This document shows, piece by piece, positions 44,710 to 55,817 of a stretch of 64,000 nucleotides of DNA; the first letter of the stretch is position 1, and each line of letters starts with the position of its first letter. Below the pieces are notes generated by a model that was not told the origin of the DNA, searched no databases, and worked only from the letters and a program-made list of their open reading frames with translations. A program made the translations under genes and the position numbers. This DNA comes from Eutypa lata. Lineage: Eukaryota > Ascomycota > Sordariomycetes > Xylariales > Diatrypaceae. The stretch spans positions 5,332,001 to 5,396,000 of the forward strand of contig JAKULF010000004.1 in the NCBI GenBank assembly GCA_022661535.1, in the 5' to 3' direction.

Positions 44710-47313
44710 TCAAACCCGTTTCCTAGCCCTCCCACTCCGAGCAATCCTCCACATACAAACCACACTCTTCGCCTCGCACCAGCGCTTGACATCCGCGGGC
44801 GCGACCTCGCCGTCCCACCCGGCCTCGGTCAGAGGCCCCGCATTAAGCCAGGCGGCCAGCTCCTCGAGCACGATGGGGTCGTAGAGCAGCATCTTCTCAT
44901 GCCAGGAGGGGTTGGCCGGGTCATGCGACCGCGGCTGCGCCTTGATGAGCTGCGTGATGTGGCGGAAGAGGGCCTGCTCGTCTGTGGGTGTTAGGGTGGA
45001 TAGCGGCTCGGATTGTTGTTGTTGTCCTGCCATAGCTGCTGTCGCTTCGGCTGTTTCCGAGTCGCTGCCGTCGGAGTCGGCTGCTGCTTTTGAGGACCGT
45101 GAGCATGAGCGTGAGCGTGAGCGTGATAGCACTGCCTCTTCGTCTTCCGGATCTGAATTTTCTGAGTCCGCGATAACTTCTGCTGTGCGCGTGGGCTGTT
45201 TTAGTTTGGCGCGCGGTTTCTTGGGCGATGTTTCTTTCTTCGACTTTGAAGCTACTGCGGTAGGCTTAGAGGGACCCGCGACTGCTGCTTCAGGAGTTTT
45301 CTTCGGGCGCCCACGTGGCCGCTTTTCAGGTTTAGGTTTTTCGGTATCGGCGGTAGTAGCAGGAGGGGTAGGAACGACTGCCTTCTCTTTACCCTTGGAT
45401 GAAGTTGAAGCTGACGTGGTTGATATTGATTGAGACGGAGCGGAGGTAGCTCCCGGGTTCTTGCTAGCCCAGCATTGATCCAGCAGTGCGATCATCGCTT
45501 GTCTTTTCTTTATAGGCTTGAATCCGTACGACGCTATTTGCTTAGAGAGTTGGATATCTGTGAAAGTTTCGTATTTCGGACGAGGGGCGACTGTGTCACT
45601 AACGGGGACAGAGGCTACAGTAGGGTTAGAGAGTGGTGGAGTAGGTGCTTGCTGTGTTTGGAAGAAATGAGAATTGTGTTGTCTCGGCAGTGGCCCTTTA
45701 GGTGCAGGGGTATCCAAAGCAATGGTGTCTATATCAATAAAATCATCTGATTGAGGCTGGTTAGGAGGCTGTGGCTGTTCGGTATGTTCCATAACCGCCC
45801 TTCGATGTTTATTGAGCAATACCGGTGTCTGTACAAGATCGATGACATCTACGTCCATCAACTCTCCATCTTGATCCCGAGCACCAGCACGCCAAAGGGC
45901 CGGGCTATCGGATTCGCCAAATGGATCATCATCTCGATTTGAAGCTTGGATGGCGAGTTGAAGTTCCCTAAGTGTTGTGGGAGACTCATCACCCAACAAT
46001 TGACTTGATGTTCCAAAGACAAAGTCCTGCTTTGAAGACTGCTTTAGGGCCGAGTTCGGGGATAATAGAATAGGGGCCTCGGGGGCCCCAGCTTTCTTCT
46101 TCCGAGGTTTAGCTTTGGCCTTGGCCTTGGTAGGTTTGGCGGTCTCTTTGGTTTTGGACATGACGACAGATTGATACTCAACCAAAGCTTTCACTTCACC
46201 ACCCGAGTCAAAATATTCCAATAGAGAATCTCTAGTGGATCGCTTTGAAAGATCGATGTCGGGTTCCGGGACTTCTGGGAGTGCATATGGAGCGGTTGCT
46301 ATCTCTGTAATTGTCCTGGTCTTTTTCTTGGTAGTGACTGGTTTGGGAGGAGAGACTTCCCTAACTTGTACTGCCTGCTTAGCCTGTTCGCTTATCGTAG
46401 ACACAAGATCAATGCGTTTGCGTTTCTTTAGGAATCCCGGCTGTTGCTGCTGTCCCGGTGAGATAGAAATAGACTCGTCCTTGCATGCATAGTTGTCGAA
46501 AAGTTGTTGAAATACTTCCTTGGATGCGCCTGGTCTGTCAACGGAAGATAGAAGTTCCTGATGGTCCGAGTCCAAGGCGACCATGACTGCATTATCAGCG
46601 GGTGGCGGTGTCCAATCAATTCTTCGTTGTAATGCTGGCTCTGAGCATGATGTAGGTTCAGAAGTATTCTGCACTGATACTTCCAAGTCATTGGGCGCTA
46701 GGCCTGCTTCGTGACTCTCAACGAGCTTTTCCTTCTTCTGATTCTTCTTTCGGGTTGGCTGGTCCTCTTCTTTCTTAGACGGAAAGTGTTTCGACACAGT
46801 TTCGGCCTTCGCTCGGCTTTGGTTAGTCTTCTTTCTTGGTTTATCCTTGTCAACTGCTTTGGTCACTCGGCCTTTTTGTATTGGAGGCTGTTTATCTTCC
46901 AGTGTCGGTGTTTTACTCTTAGGCTTGTGTCCTGGTGTCTCTTTGGGGGAAGATTCGATTAAAATTGGTGCCTCTTTCTGGACGCTCGTCTGCACCTGCG
47001 TATCGGCGTTGGTCCTCCTCATAAGACCATTTACGGTTTTAGGCTTGAGAGGTGGTGATCTTGTTGTTTCCTCCATGGTGACATCTACGCCAGGTGCGTC
47101 TCGAAGAAGATCCGCTGCACTTGTGAATGTGTGCAGGGCATTGGCAGGTAACGCGACTGCATTACTCCCACTTCTCAAGGCCGGTCGTTTCTGGTTCTTG
47201 ACGAATATATCCGTCAAAAGTGGCAATTCGGGCGACGAGGAGGCCACTGGATACGAATCAATCCTGGCAGCCCTCGGAGGAGAGGAAGACACGAAAACGT
47301 TGGCCGTAGACAT
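44710..47313 (-). CDS. SLX4: SLX4, scaffold subunit of structure-specific endonuclease (867 aa)
   Basis: SLX4 binds and activates the SLX1 nuclease, which cuts branched DNA such as Holliday junctions and flaps in the nucleus. The diagnostic part is the conserved C-terminal SLX1-binding domain at about residues 782-867 (LFRHITQLIKAQP, WHEKMLLYDPIVLEELAAWLN, VKRWCEAKSVVCMWR). A SAP-like segment lies near 580-625 (TDIQLSKQIASYGFKPIKKRQAMIALL). An AT-hook-like KRPRGRPKK is near 660, and an RSRSRSRS stretch precedes the C-terminal domain. The rest is long, charged and disordered with many SP/TP sites, typical for fungal SLX4. It is a single exon. I chose ATG 47313; the frame runs three codons further upstream only to a GTG. 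It is divergent from the eS21 gene. Confidence 0.9.
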   Translation of the reverse strand: MSTANVFVSSSPPRAARIDSYPVASSSPELPLLTDIFVKNQKRPALRSGSNAVALPANALHTFTSAADLLRDAPGVDVTMEETTRSPPLKPKTVNGLMRRTNADTQVQTSVQKEAPILIESSPKETPGHKPKSKTPTLEDKQPPIQKGRVTKAVDKDKPRKKTNQSRAKAETVSKHFPSKKEEDQPTRKKNQKKEKLVESHEAGLAPNDLEVSVQNTSEPTSCSEPALQRRIDWTPPPADNAVMVALDSDHQELLSSVDRPGASKEVFQQLFDNYACKDESISISPGQQQQPGFLKKRKRIDLVSTISEQAKQAVQVREVSPPKPVTTKKKTRTITEIATAPYALPEVPEPDIDLSKRSTRDSLLEYFDSGGEVKALVEYQSVVMSKTKETAKPTKAKAKAKPRKKKAGAPEAPILLSPNSALKQSSKQDFVFGTSSQLLGDESPTTLRELQLAIQASNRDDDPFGESDSPALWRAGARDQDGELMDVDVIDLVQTPVLLNKHRRAVMEHTEQPQPPNQPQSDDFIDIDTIALDTPAPKGPLPRQHNSHFFQTQQAPTPPLSNPTVASVPVSDTVAPRPKYETFTDIQLSKQIASYGFKPIKKRQAMIALLDQCWASKNPGATSAPSQSISTTSASTSSKGKEKAVVPTPPATTADTEKPKPEKRPRGRPKKTPEAAVAGPSKPTAVASKSKKETSPKKPRAKLKQPTRTAEVIADSENSDPEDEEAVLSRSRSRSCSRSSKAAADSDGSDSETAEATAAMAGQQQQSEPLSTLTPTDEQALFRHITQLIKAQPRSHDPANPSWHEKMLLYDPIVLEELAAWLNAGPLTEAGWDGEVAPADVKRWCEAKSVVCMWRIARSGRARKRV

Positions 47314-47879
47314 GGCGTTCACACGTCGAAGGAGAGGAGATGTAGAGATGCGCCAGGCGCAACGTAGGCCAGTACTGGCCGGCAGCTTGGAAGGTGAAAG
47401 TGAGAATTATGGCCGGGTTGTTATGAGGAAAGCATATTAAGAAGCTGGAATTAGATGGGCATGTACTATATTAATAAACCTCTTCTTTGTCGTGATGCGT
47501 ATAACTGAGGCATCTCCATCAAAACAATCAGTGGGGTTTGCGGTCTGGCTTTGATGTAACGCTAAAAAGGATTACACGAAATTGCCACGCTATCACATGA
47601 CTCAAGTTGGTATAGAGCAAATTATCTTATCAATTGATATCTTATCAATAATTAGTCTAAAGGGCCTTGATTCCCCACCAACAGACCACGTGACTACTGA
47701 TTGAGCGAACCCCACCAAACCCTTCAGAAATTCTAAACTGGTCAAAATTATTGCGAAATTCATTCTACGAGCCCAGCTGCGATATCACCACTCCAACCAC
47801 GAACGAAATCGACATCCACCCTCGTCGTCGCAAATCAACCCAACCCGTTCACCTCAATCCCTAACAAACCTTTGCCAAA
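47314..47879. promoter_or_regulatory. Bidirectional promoter region SLX4 / eS21
   Basis: A 566-bp region between two divergent starts. It contains a cluster of GATA-type sites (TTATCTTATC, GATATC, TTATC at 47623-47648) and a CT/CA-rich stretch just upstream of the ribosomal gene. Whether the two genes share elements cannot be seen from sequence alone. Confidence 0.5.
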
Positions 47880-48260
47880 ATGGAGAACGACCGTGGCGAG
47901 ATTGTGGACCTGTATGTTTGGCCTTTATTATTTACTCTTACTGTCGACCACGAGATGAAGTCATTGAAACATAGTTTGTGCGATGAATTGACATGTCGAG
48001 GCTAACTTGAATCTCTCCCATCGTATAGTTACGTCCCCCGCAAGTGTTCCGCCACCAACCGCATTATTAAGGCCAAGGACCACGCTTCCGTCCAGATCTC
48101 CGTTGCCAAGGTCGACGAGAACGGCCGTCAGATCCCCGGCGAGAACCACGTCTACGCCCTGTCTGGATTCGTCCGCGCCATGGCCGAGAGCGACGATGCC
48201 ATGAACAGACTGGCACAGCGGGATGGTCTCCTCAAGAGCGTCTGGAGTGCCCAGCGATAA
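47880..48260 (+). CDS. RPS21: 40S ribosomal protein eS21 (87 aa)
   Basis: A small-subunit ribosomal protein needed for 40S maturation. Exons 47880-47911 and 48029-48260 are joined across a 117-bp intron (GTATGT, branch GCTAACTTG, CGTATAG). The protein starts [20 protein letters not shown] and continues with [32 protein letters not shown] and [11 protein letters not shown], matching the family over its whole length of 87 residues. The intron close to the start codon is typical of fungal ribosomal-protein genes. A second GT-AG pair in the 3' UTR (48287-48346, GTACGT, branch GCTGAC, TTCTAG) is a plausible 3' UTR intron. High use of C-ending codons fits strong expression. Confidence 0.97.
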
Positions 48261-49411
48261 ACGTAGCATCTTCGTTTGCTGGAATGGTACGTTGTGTCTC
48301 GATCTACGTCTCGGTTCAGCTAGCAGCAGTGCTGACCGCCTTCTAGGGTTTCGGTGTTGAATGGGATAAAATGGCAAATTCGGAAGGCACGGCATGATGC
48401 ATTGCATTTGATACGCATTCAGGCGGATAGTTACCGTCAACACGACCAAACCTCGGAATGAATAAACAAGAACAATTCCCACAATTGGATTGTGCCTTTC
48501 CGACAACTTCGTTTGTCGCTTTTACAATCTGCTCTCTTATGTGATCTACTAGACCGACCGGCTGGCAAAGGATTCTCGCATCCACTTCCGAGTGACCCTG
48601 TGAGCGTGGATTCTGGGACTACCTCGATAGTTCCCGTGCCGAAGATAGAAATATGGCCTTGAAAAAGCTGTGATGCTCAAGATGATCATCATGGCACAGA
48701 TACGGGTCAAACATATCTAATACAAGGAAGTTCCTGTGACTTTGAATTATACCCGCCAGTCTTTGAGTGATCGATCTTTCGGAAAATGTCTTATTGCAGG
48801 CCATTGCCATTCTAAACACCCCATGCACCTCCGTGATATGGGTAACAATCTAGAATGTCCCAACAACCATATTAACACAACAACCCCCCCAACCCCACAC
48901 AAGATATTTCATCTAGAAGCCTCGTGAAGCATCAAGGGGCTCATTCAACAGCAACGAGTGACAAGTGAATATCATTTAGCCACCCGGTAGACCAAAACAT
49001 CAACCATGGGTAAAACGTAAGATCTGTCTGTCCTTTGGCATAACCCGCTCACGATTATACTATTGAACCCCATGTAGGTAGGCTTTCATCATTCGCGATA
49101 TATACATTATCCTGGATTACTTAATATCCCAGGCCAAGACCATCTGAATAAGCTTTGAGACCCCTGTTCGATCCTCGACACCCTTGAGCAGACGCTAAAA
49201 TCAAGCCACTAGATCGCATCCCCGATTCGAAGATCTCAGGTCCCGATTTGAGTTTCTCGATGACGCACTGGAAATCGGGATTTGTCTAAAGAATCCGGCA
49301 ATACCAGCCGCCTCTAAGCAGTTTCTTTGTGTAGGTAGATAGCAAGGTAGGTAGCGAGATCAAAAATGTAAGTCAATTGCTCAAAAAAACAACAACAATG
49401 ATACATGACCT
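48261..49411. other. Intergenic region between eS21 and photolyase
   Basis: A 1.15-kb region with the eS21 3' UTR (and a possible UTR intron at 48287-48346) and the photolyase promoter. An ATGGGTAAAAC followed by GTAAGA at 49006 looks like a first exon but has no continuing frame. Nothing else is supported. Confidence 0.55.
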
Positions 49412-51540
49412 ATGTACTCCGTAGCATCCCTTCGACACGAGCTCTCCTCCCTTCGCTGCCTTTCCCATCTTTCCATTCAACTAGAACGCGCCTCTTGTCT
49501 ATCGTCCGTATCCGCTCGTAGAGCTGCTGCTGCTGTGACCTGTTCCACAATGCCACCCAAGAGATCCATCAAAAAGAGAAGCGCCACACCCAAGGGCGAC
49601 ACCAGCGATGATGGTGGTCGTTCAGGAGGAGTGGTGAAGAAGCCCCGACTAGAGAACGGACACTCCACGAACCACCACTCCGTCCCCTCTTCCACCGAAG
49701 ACGACAACGACGACGACGGCATCGTCCTCCGCGCCTTCTACCCCCCAGAAATGAGCAACGCCCGCGCCCAAGCCTACAACAACAACACCATCCCGCGCCC
49801 CATCGAGCAGCTAACCACCGCACTCGAAGACACCGCCGAAGCACGGAAGCGCATCGAGCCCAGCCCCGGCGGCGCCATCGTGCACTGGTTCCGGTGGGAC
49901 CTCCGCCTAGCCGACAACCGGGCCCTCTCCCTGGCGAGCGCGCGCGCCCGCGCCGCCGGGATCCCGCTCCTCTGCCTGTACGTGGTGTCGCCCGAGGACC
50001 TCGAAGCGCACCTGACGGCGCCGGCGCGCGTCGACTTCGCGCTGCGGACGCTGGGGGGCCTCAGGCGCGACCTTGCGGCGCTCGATATCCCGCTGCATGT
50101 CGAGACGGTGCTGCGGCGCCGGGATGTCGTTTCGCATGTTTTGGAGCTGGTGAGGGACCAGTGGCATGCGTCGCATCTGTTCGCGAATGTGGAGTATGAG
50201 GTCGATGAGTTGAGGCGCGATGCGTGTCTTGTGCGGCGTGGAGTGGAAGGGGCGGAGGGAGGTGGCGGTGGTGGTGGTGTGGCTGTCGAGCTCGTACACG
50301 ATACCTGCGTTGTCGCCCCCGGCACGCTGACGACGGGCACCGGGCGCCAGTATGCCGTTTACACGCCGTGGTTCCGGGCGTGGCTCGCGCACCTGCACGC
50401 GAACCCGGATCTGTTGACGCCGTTTGAGAAGCCGGAGCGGAATCCACCGGAAACACGCGAACGGTTCGCCGGGTTATTTGGTAATAGCGAGATTCCCGAG
50501 GCGCCGGAGAACAAGCGACTAGGAGACGAGGGGCAGCCGGAGCGGTTGCGCGCCCTTTGGCCGGCGGGCGAGCATGCGGCGATGGAACGTCTAAGGGCGT
50601 TTTGCGACGATAAGGTGGTGGATTACGCCGCGCGACGGAATTTCCCCGCCGCGAAGGGCGCCACTTCGTCGCTTTCGGTGCATTTTGCGGCGGGGACGCT
50701 GAGCGCCCGGACGGCGGTGCGGATGGCGAAGGATAGTAATAAGACGAAGAGGCTGGATGGTGGGGATGAGGGGATTCGGACCTGGATTAGTGAGGTGGCG
50801 TGGCGGGATTTCTATAAGCATGTTTTGGCGCATTGGCCGTACATCTGGTTCGTCTTCCACCCTCTTGTCTGCTTCTCCCGTAACCTACCTAAGTTGCGCC
50901 GTACTCGACTCCCCTACACCGCTTGGTTAAAGGACAATGTGAATGACCAGTGCTGGTACTAACATTCACAATGCAATTCAGCATGAACAAACCCTTCAAG
51001 CCGGAGTACTCAGACGTCGAGTGGTCGTACAACCACGCGCACTTTGAGGCCTGGTGCGCAGGGAGAACGGGGTACCCGATCGTGGACGCGGCGATGCGCC
51101 AGCTGCGCGGCCAGGGCTGGATGCACAACCGGTGTCGGATGATCGTGGCCTCGTTCCTAGCCAAGGACCTGCTGCTAGACTGGCGCATGGGCGAGCGCTT
51201 CTTCATGGAGAACCTCATCGACGGCGACTTCGCCTCCAACAACGGCGGCTGGGGCTTCAGCGCCTCCGTCGGTGCTGATCCGCAACCCTACTTCCGCATC
51301 TTCAACCCACTCCTACAGAGCGAGAAGTTCGACCCCGACGGCGAGTATATCCGCGAATGGGTCCCCGAGCTACGTGATATCAAGGGCAGTGCCATTCACG
51401 ATCCCTACGCGAGGGGTGCTGGGCCCGCTGCTAGTAAGGCGGGTTACCCTCGTAAGATCGTTGACCATAAGGAGAGTAGGGAGCGTGCTTTGAAGGCATA
51501 TAAGGCTGGTATTGAGAAGGGTAAGGCTAGCTTAGCTTAA
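49412..51540 (+). CDS. Class I CPD photolyase (664 aa, or 618 aa from second ATG)
   Basis: A blue-light-driven flavoenzyme that repairs cyclobutane pyrimidine dimers. Exons are 49412-50847 and 50982-51540; the 134-bp intron (GTTCGT, branch TACTAACAT, TTCAG) joins HWPYI to CMNKPFKPEYSDVEW. The N-terminal antenna domain starts at VHWFRWDLRLADNRAL. The FAD domain shows TSSLSVHFAAGTLSAR, TWISEVAWRDFYKHVL, GYPIVDAAMRQL, GWMHNRCRMIVASFL and NNGGWGFSASVGADPQPYFRIFNP, the CPD-photolyase pattern. Two starts are plausible. ATG 49412, in a weak context, adds 46 residues rich in Arg/Ser/Ala like a mitochondrial presequence. ATG 49550, in ACAATG context, begins MPPKRSIKKRS with a nuclear-signal look. A GC-rich Gly tract (GGGGGGGV) interrupts the antenna domain. 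Confidence 0.93.
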
Positions 51541-53655
51541 TTTGATGTCAGAATGAGTCATTATCATAATATTCTTCGGGTTTCGTTAAATGCGTTCAAT
51601 GAACATACGTTAATACATCAAATATGAAGGGCCTTAGAATAATACTATAACCAAATTGACTACAAGGCTTTTACCATGGGAGACCCCCTTTTTGGATACC
51701 CCCACATTCTGCATGCTCCATACAAAATCACCATACAAAACAGCCCGAAAAAATAAATTTCGTCAATTCTTTTTCTACGAATTTGAGACCTATACCAAAA
51801 TGATCCTTGAATTTTCGCGATCATAAATCCGTTCACAGTGTAATTGTAGCTATTTATTTCGATTTAATACGTAAAATATTTTATGCATTAAAAATACATA
51901 TAAACTTAAAAAAACACATTTTATCAAATAACTTTCGGAATAAAAATAGGAAGAAAAATATAAGATTTGTACGTATATACTCTTTATTACATTAAATAAA
52001 TATATATGTAATCTTGGATTTTTAAGACTTAAAATGGTAAAGTTATTGCTTAAGAAAGATTTGGGATTTGTATGGTGATTTCAAATCTTTGCTGTGCAGA
52101 AAGGGGGTCTCCCATGGTAGCTACTAACATATATGTACCTAGCTACTTACTTCCTTAGACAACTCAAGAGTGCATATGATCTCCCCCCTTTAAAATTATC
52201 CTACCCTATCTTGATTTTTGAACATCCTTTACAAGCAGCTTTGATTTATGTGGTTGATTAAACACATTTTAGGATTTCTCTTTTCACGTATTTGCTATTT
52301 TGCTCTGGACATAAAGTTTGAAGTATCACCGAAGATAATTTTACACAATATTCCGAGAAACAGTACATGTATCAGAGCGTGATCTACGTTATTCCTACGT
52401 AACATTTCGATTCGCTCTAAGCTCAACGGCACTATTCCCCCGTATATATGTTAGATGCAAGACTCTATACAGAGACTAGGGAATACGAAAACCAACTGAA
52501 TATCTATACACAAATATAAACGCAACTGAACAAGCCTGCTTACGACATTATACCTAAAAGCAGGCCATTATTGAATCATCTAGCTGAGTCAATATTGCCC
52601 AGTATACCTAAACATTAAAAGCCTGTATATTGTGATGCCGCTGTCCATATGCAATGTTAAGTAAAGCGCCACCGGTGCGAGACAACGTTACTTGACTCTG
52701 AGAGCGGATACCAACTGGCCAATTACAAGCACCCAGAATATTGTATGTTCGACTGCCACTTCATCCGGCCACTCCACAGGGGCAAGTTTCTTCTATAAAA
52801 TACATATATCTTGTGCATCCAGTGACATTTAAGTCTATAATAGGAATCGCATCGGGTTGAAACCCGAGAGGACGGGTGGCCAGGCTTTTCGTATTCATCT
52901 ATAAGTGGAGCCGAGTATGCAAATAGGTATATTAGCCGGCGAACTGGACGTCCTGAATCGAGCCAGCTTTCGGACTGGGTGTATCCACTCTCTTGCGACG
53001 CTGTCCGGCACTTTGAGACAAGTCTCATGGAGTTGACAAATTTTCTATCAATTATTCTTGTGCTGAAGCTACATTACTGTATTCGCCATTTCTCACGTAC
53101 CTAGTCTGTGGAAAGTGCTACAAACATCAGGCACCTCAACAAACACAAGATAATAGTATCAAGGTTTTTCGTATGATATCTACTTACGTACTTACATTCG
53201 GCAGATTGGGCTTGGCCTTTTTTTGATATCTCCTAACCTTATAAGAAGTGGATCGCCTTAGTTATAAGAGAAGTGATTATTGCATAAGCCACATTATCAC
53301 TTACCCAATGATGACCATGGTATCATTTTCCCCTTGTTGCATAACTATTGGGTTAGGTGATGCGATTAAAAAGTAACATGCAACGATGATGTCAAATATT
53401 TTCCTAATACGAGATTCAATAGTATTGGCGAGCGTGCTGTAACGTGTGATATCTGTGGTGTGGTCGAATGGATAAATCAACGAATGGAACATTGGGCTGA
53501 AAGTTCCCAACTATAAAATACCCCACGACCCTTGCTTGCATCGTTCGGTATTATGTCACCCTACCCCTTGTGAACTTCTATACAACAAATCTTGAGACAT
53601 TTATACTCATCCGACAAGACCTAATCCGCGATCTACTTGATTATCGACAACAGCC
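51541..53655. other. AT-rich intergenic region containing a MITE
   Basis: A 2.1-kb spacer between photolyase and the secreted-protein gene. Besides the inverted-repeat element at 51674-52117 I see only AT-rich sequence and, at the right end, the promoter of the secreted-protein gene (TATAAAATA at about 53511). Confidence 0.55.
51674..52117. mobile_element. MITE-like element with TIRs and TA duplication (444 bp)
   Basis: The left end CCATGGGAGACCCCCTTT is the exact inverse of the right end AAAGGGGGTCTCCCATGG, and both are flanked by TA. A second inverted block (AAATCACCATACAAA near 51726, inverse near 52068-52082) extends the similarity about 70 bp inward. The interior is very AT-rich with no transposase, so this is non-autonomous. 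TA target duplication is the hallmark of Tc1/mariner-type (including Fot1-like) elements, which would have to supply the transposase in trans. Confidence 0.8.
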
Positions 53656-54327
53656 ATGAGGACCTTCGCGACTCTACTTACCTGCCCACTGGCCGTCCTC
53701 GGGGCCGCAATTGCTCCTCGAGCAATGTCCGTGCCCTCCGGTCCTTGGACTGCCGGCGTCTGGAGAGTAGCCCCCGACTCGGATGTTTTCTTCACTGGAG
53801 ATGCGATCAATGCCAGCGGGGGAAAGTTCTGGGTCAATAAAGAAACATCCGCGTACTGCCCTGACGGCATTGAAGGTCTCGATTGCGCTGCATACCCAGG
53901 AACGCAGACAGTGTTTGATGGAGGGAATCAGACCTTATCGTTGAGCGTCCCTGTGCCAGGAGGCCAGCAAGGTGAGCATTGCTCGGGTTTCATGTATTTG
54001 CCGTTTAAAGAACCTACTAATTAACGACTGGGAATTATAGTGTACATCGACGCAGATGGTGCGCTCTCGTACACTCAACCACACTCTGGCGCTATGCCAA
54101 ACGGATCCACCACCACCGGCTTTGAACGACAGCGAAGCGAGTCGTTTGGCGCCCCGGTCAACCTGTATAACAACGTTATTCAGGGCTGGCTGGTTTGCCC
54201 TGTCAGCGAAGGAGAACCTCGGGAGAGAACCTACCAGCTGTTCGCTGGCTGGCAAAAGGATGGATGCTATGGCACTCAGATTAGGACATACACGGGGGAA
54301 GGCCATAATGCTTGGGAGTATATATGA
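53656..54327 (+). CDS. Small secreted protein, IgE-binding/PhiA-like (200 aa)
   Basis: A secreted or cell-wall protein. Exons 53656-53971 and 54041-54327 are joined by a 69-bp intron (GTGAGC...ATTATAG) that restores GGQQVYIDADGAL. The N-terminus MRTFATLLTCPLAVLGAAIA is a signal peptide. The mature part follows the fungal IgE-binding/PhiA-like pattern: INASGGKFWVNKETSAYCPD, then DGALSYTQPHSGAMPNGS, then GWLVCPVSEG and a YQLFAGW ending. Conserved cysteines in AYCPD, LDCAAYPG and WLVCPV fit disulfides. The length is typical of the family. Homologues are abundant conidial or hyphal wall proteins. The assignment is by pattern recognition, so function in this organism is inferred. Confidence 0.75.
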
Positions 54328-54538
54328 TTAGTGCCATGTTACGGAGATCCTGATGTAGTTCTACTGGCCAACCAAGGCAAGGGAAAACAGCTATAAATAA
54401 ATAAAACGATAATGCAAATGAGCTCTTAAATGCGTCATATTGACTGATGACTATTGACTACCCTGGTATCGATAGATCTGTGGATAGTATACGGCACGAA
54501 GAATATGAATTGTATATAGTGGTTTAAGTAATTTCGAC

Positions 54539-55817
54539 TTAATATTTGAATACCTGTCCAACAAGCTTCTCGCTTAACTTCCACAGTCTCTCGGCCTCAA
54601 TAGGGCTAGTCGCCCAGGGTTTCACGGCACCTATCCATGGATCTGCTACATGGCAGTCCTCGAGATAGGCGCCATTATGAGCTACGAGGGAAGTTAGTAC
54701 TTAGAAGTAGTTGATGTCGAAGCTTATACATGTATAGGACAGAGGGAAAGGGGATGTGATAGAAATAAAGTTCTTACCTGTAACATCTGGATCAAACGCA
54801 GCGTACACAAGATTACTTGCGGCCTCGTCTGGAGTTAATGCTTTGATATCCGTAGCAAAATCCATCCACGCAACGCTGTTACCAAACAGCCGATCGATTT
54901 CCTCTGTAAGACGAAGGTTAGCCTGATGGGTACTTTATGTCGTCGAGGGTATTGCGGGAAAGCACTCACTCATAGAGTCCATGTCAGATGCGTCATCCCC
55001 GAAGAGCTTGAGGTGGGAGCCTAGGTTCGTGATGACGAGGCCAGGGTGCACGCTGAAGGTTGACAGGTTGTGCTTCGCACCAAGCTTTTCGGCCAACGAG
55101 ACAGCCATTAGCATATTAGCCGTTTTTGATTGGCCGTAACTCAACCACTTGTTGTAGCATTCTCCGTTCTGTTGCATTCGAAGTGTTAGTCGAGGATCCA
55201 ATTCTAGGTATTGACAGGGGGAGAATATAATATAGGGGGTGAAATGGAGGCAAGGAATACAAAAGGGGCCAATAGTCGCGTCGTACCCTAAAGTTGTAAT
55301 CATCGAAACGGAATGGGCCCAGCCTATGCCCGTTACTGGAGACAATGATGATGCGTGGCGCAGGCGACTTCAAGATCTTTCCCATGATGAGATTGGTGAA
55401 CAGGAAGTGGCCCAAGTGGTTGATGGCGAGCTGACTTTCGAAGCCATCAGGGGAGAGAGCCCAGTCGGTAGCCATCACGCCGGCATTATTTACCAGGACA
55501 TCAATCCGAGGCACATCGGCCCATGCGTTGACCGTATCAGCAGCTGCACGCACGGCGGCCAGCGACACTAGGTCTAGCTCGAGAGTGCGGACCTTGACAC
55601 CCGGGAATTGGTCGGCCACTGCTTGTGCCGTCTCCTGGTTCTTAGTGCGACTCCGACCCGCGAGGATGAGCAGCGAGGGCTGAGCGCGTGCGATGGCGAG
55701 GACGAAGCCGGATCCTAGAGTCCCCAGGGTTACGCCTGTCGTAAGGACGACCTTCCCCTTGATTGCGGAAGCATGGCGGGTGGCTAGGTCGCTCCCAGTT
55801 GGCTGGTTTGAGGTCAT
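54539..55817 (-). CDS. Short-chain dehydrogenase/reductase, retinol-dehydrogenase-like (332 aa)
   Basis: An NAD(P)-dependent oxidoreductase of unknown substrate. Four exons in minus order, 55287-55817, 54970-55168, 54778-54903 and 54539-54681, keep one frame through introns with GTACGA, GTGAGT and GTAAGA donors. The cofactor motif is atypical, TTGVTLGTLGSG instead of TGxxxGIG. NNAGVM and the active-site Y188-G-Q-S-K192 are present, followed by SVHPGLVITNL. The end AHNGAYLEDCHVADPW is typical of the WWOX/retinol-dehydrogenase-like fungal group. I chose ATG 55817; the open frame extends upstream only to a TTG. It converges with the secreted-protein gene. The altered glycine motif may affect cofactor choice. 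Confidence 0.88.

Noticed and set aside
49006..49090. ATGGGTAAAAC followed by GTAAGA, resembling a first exon of a ribosomal or GTPase gene
   Set aside because: No acceptor leads to a continuing open frame before the photolyase gene.
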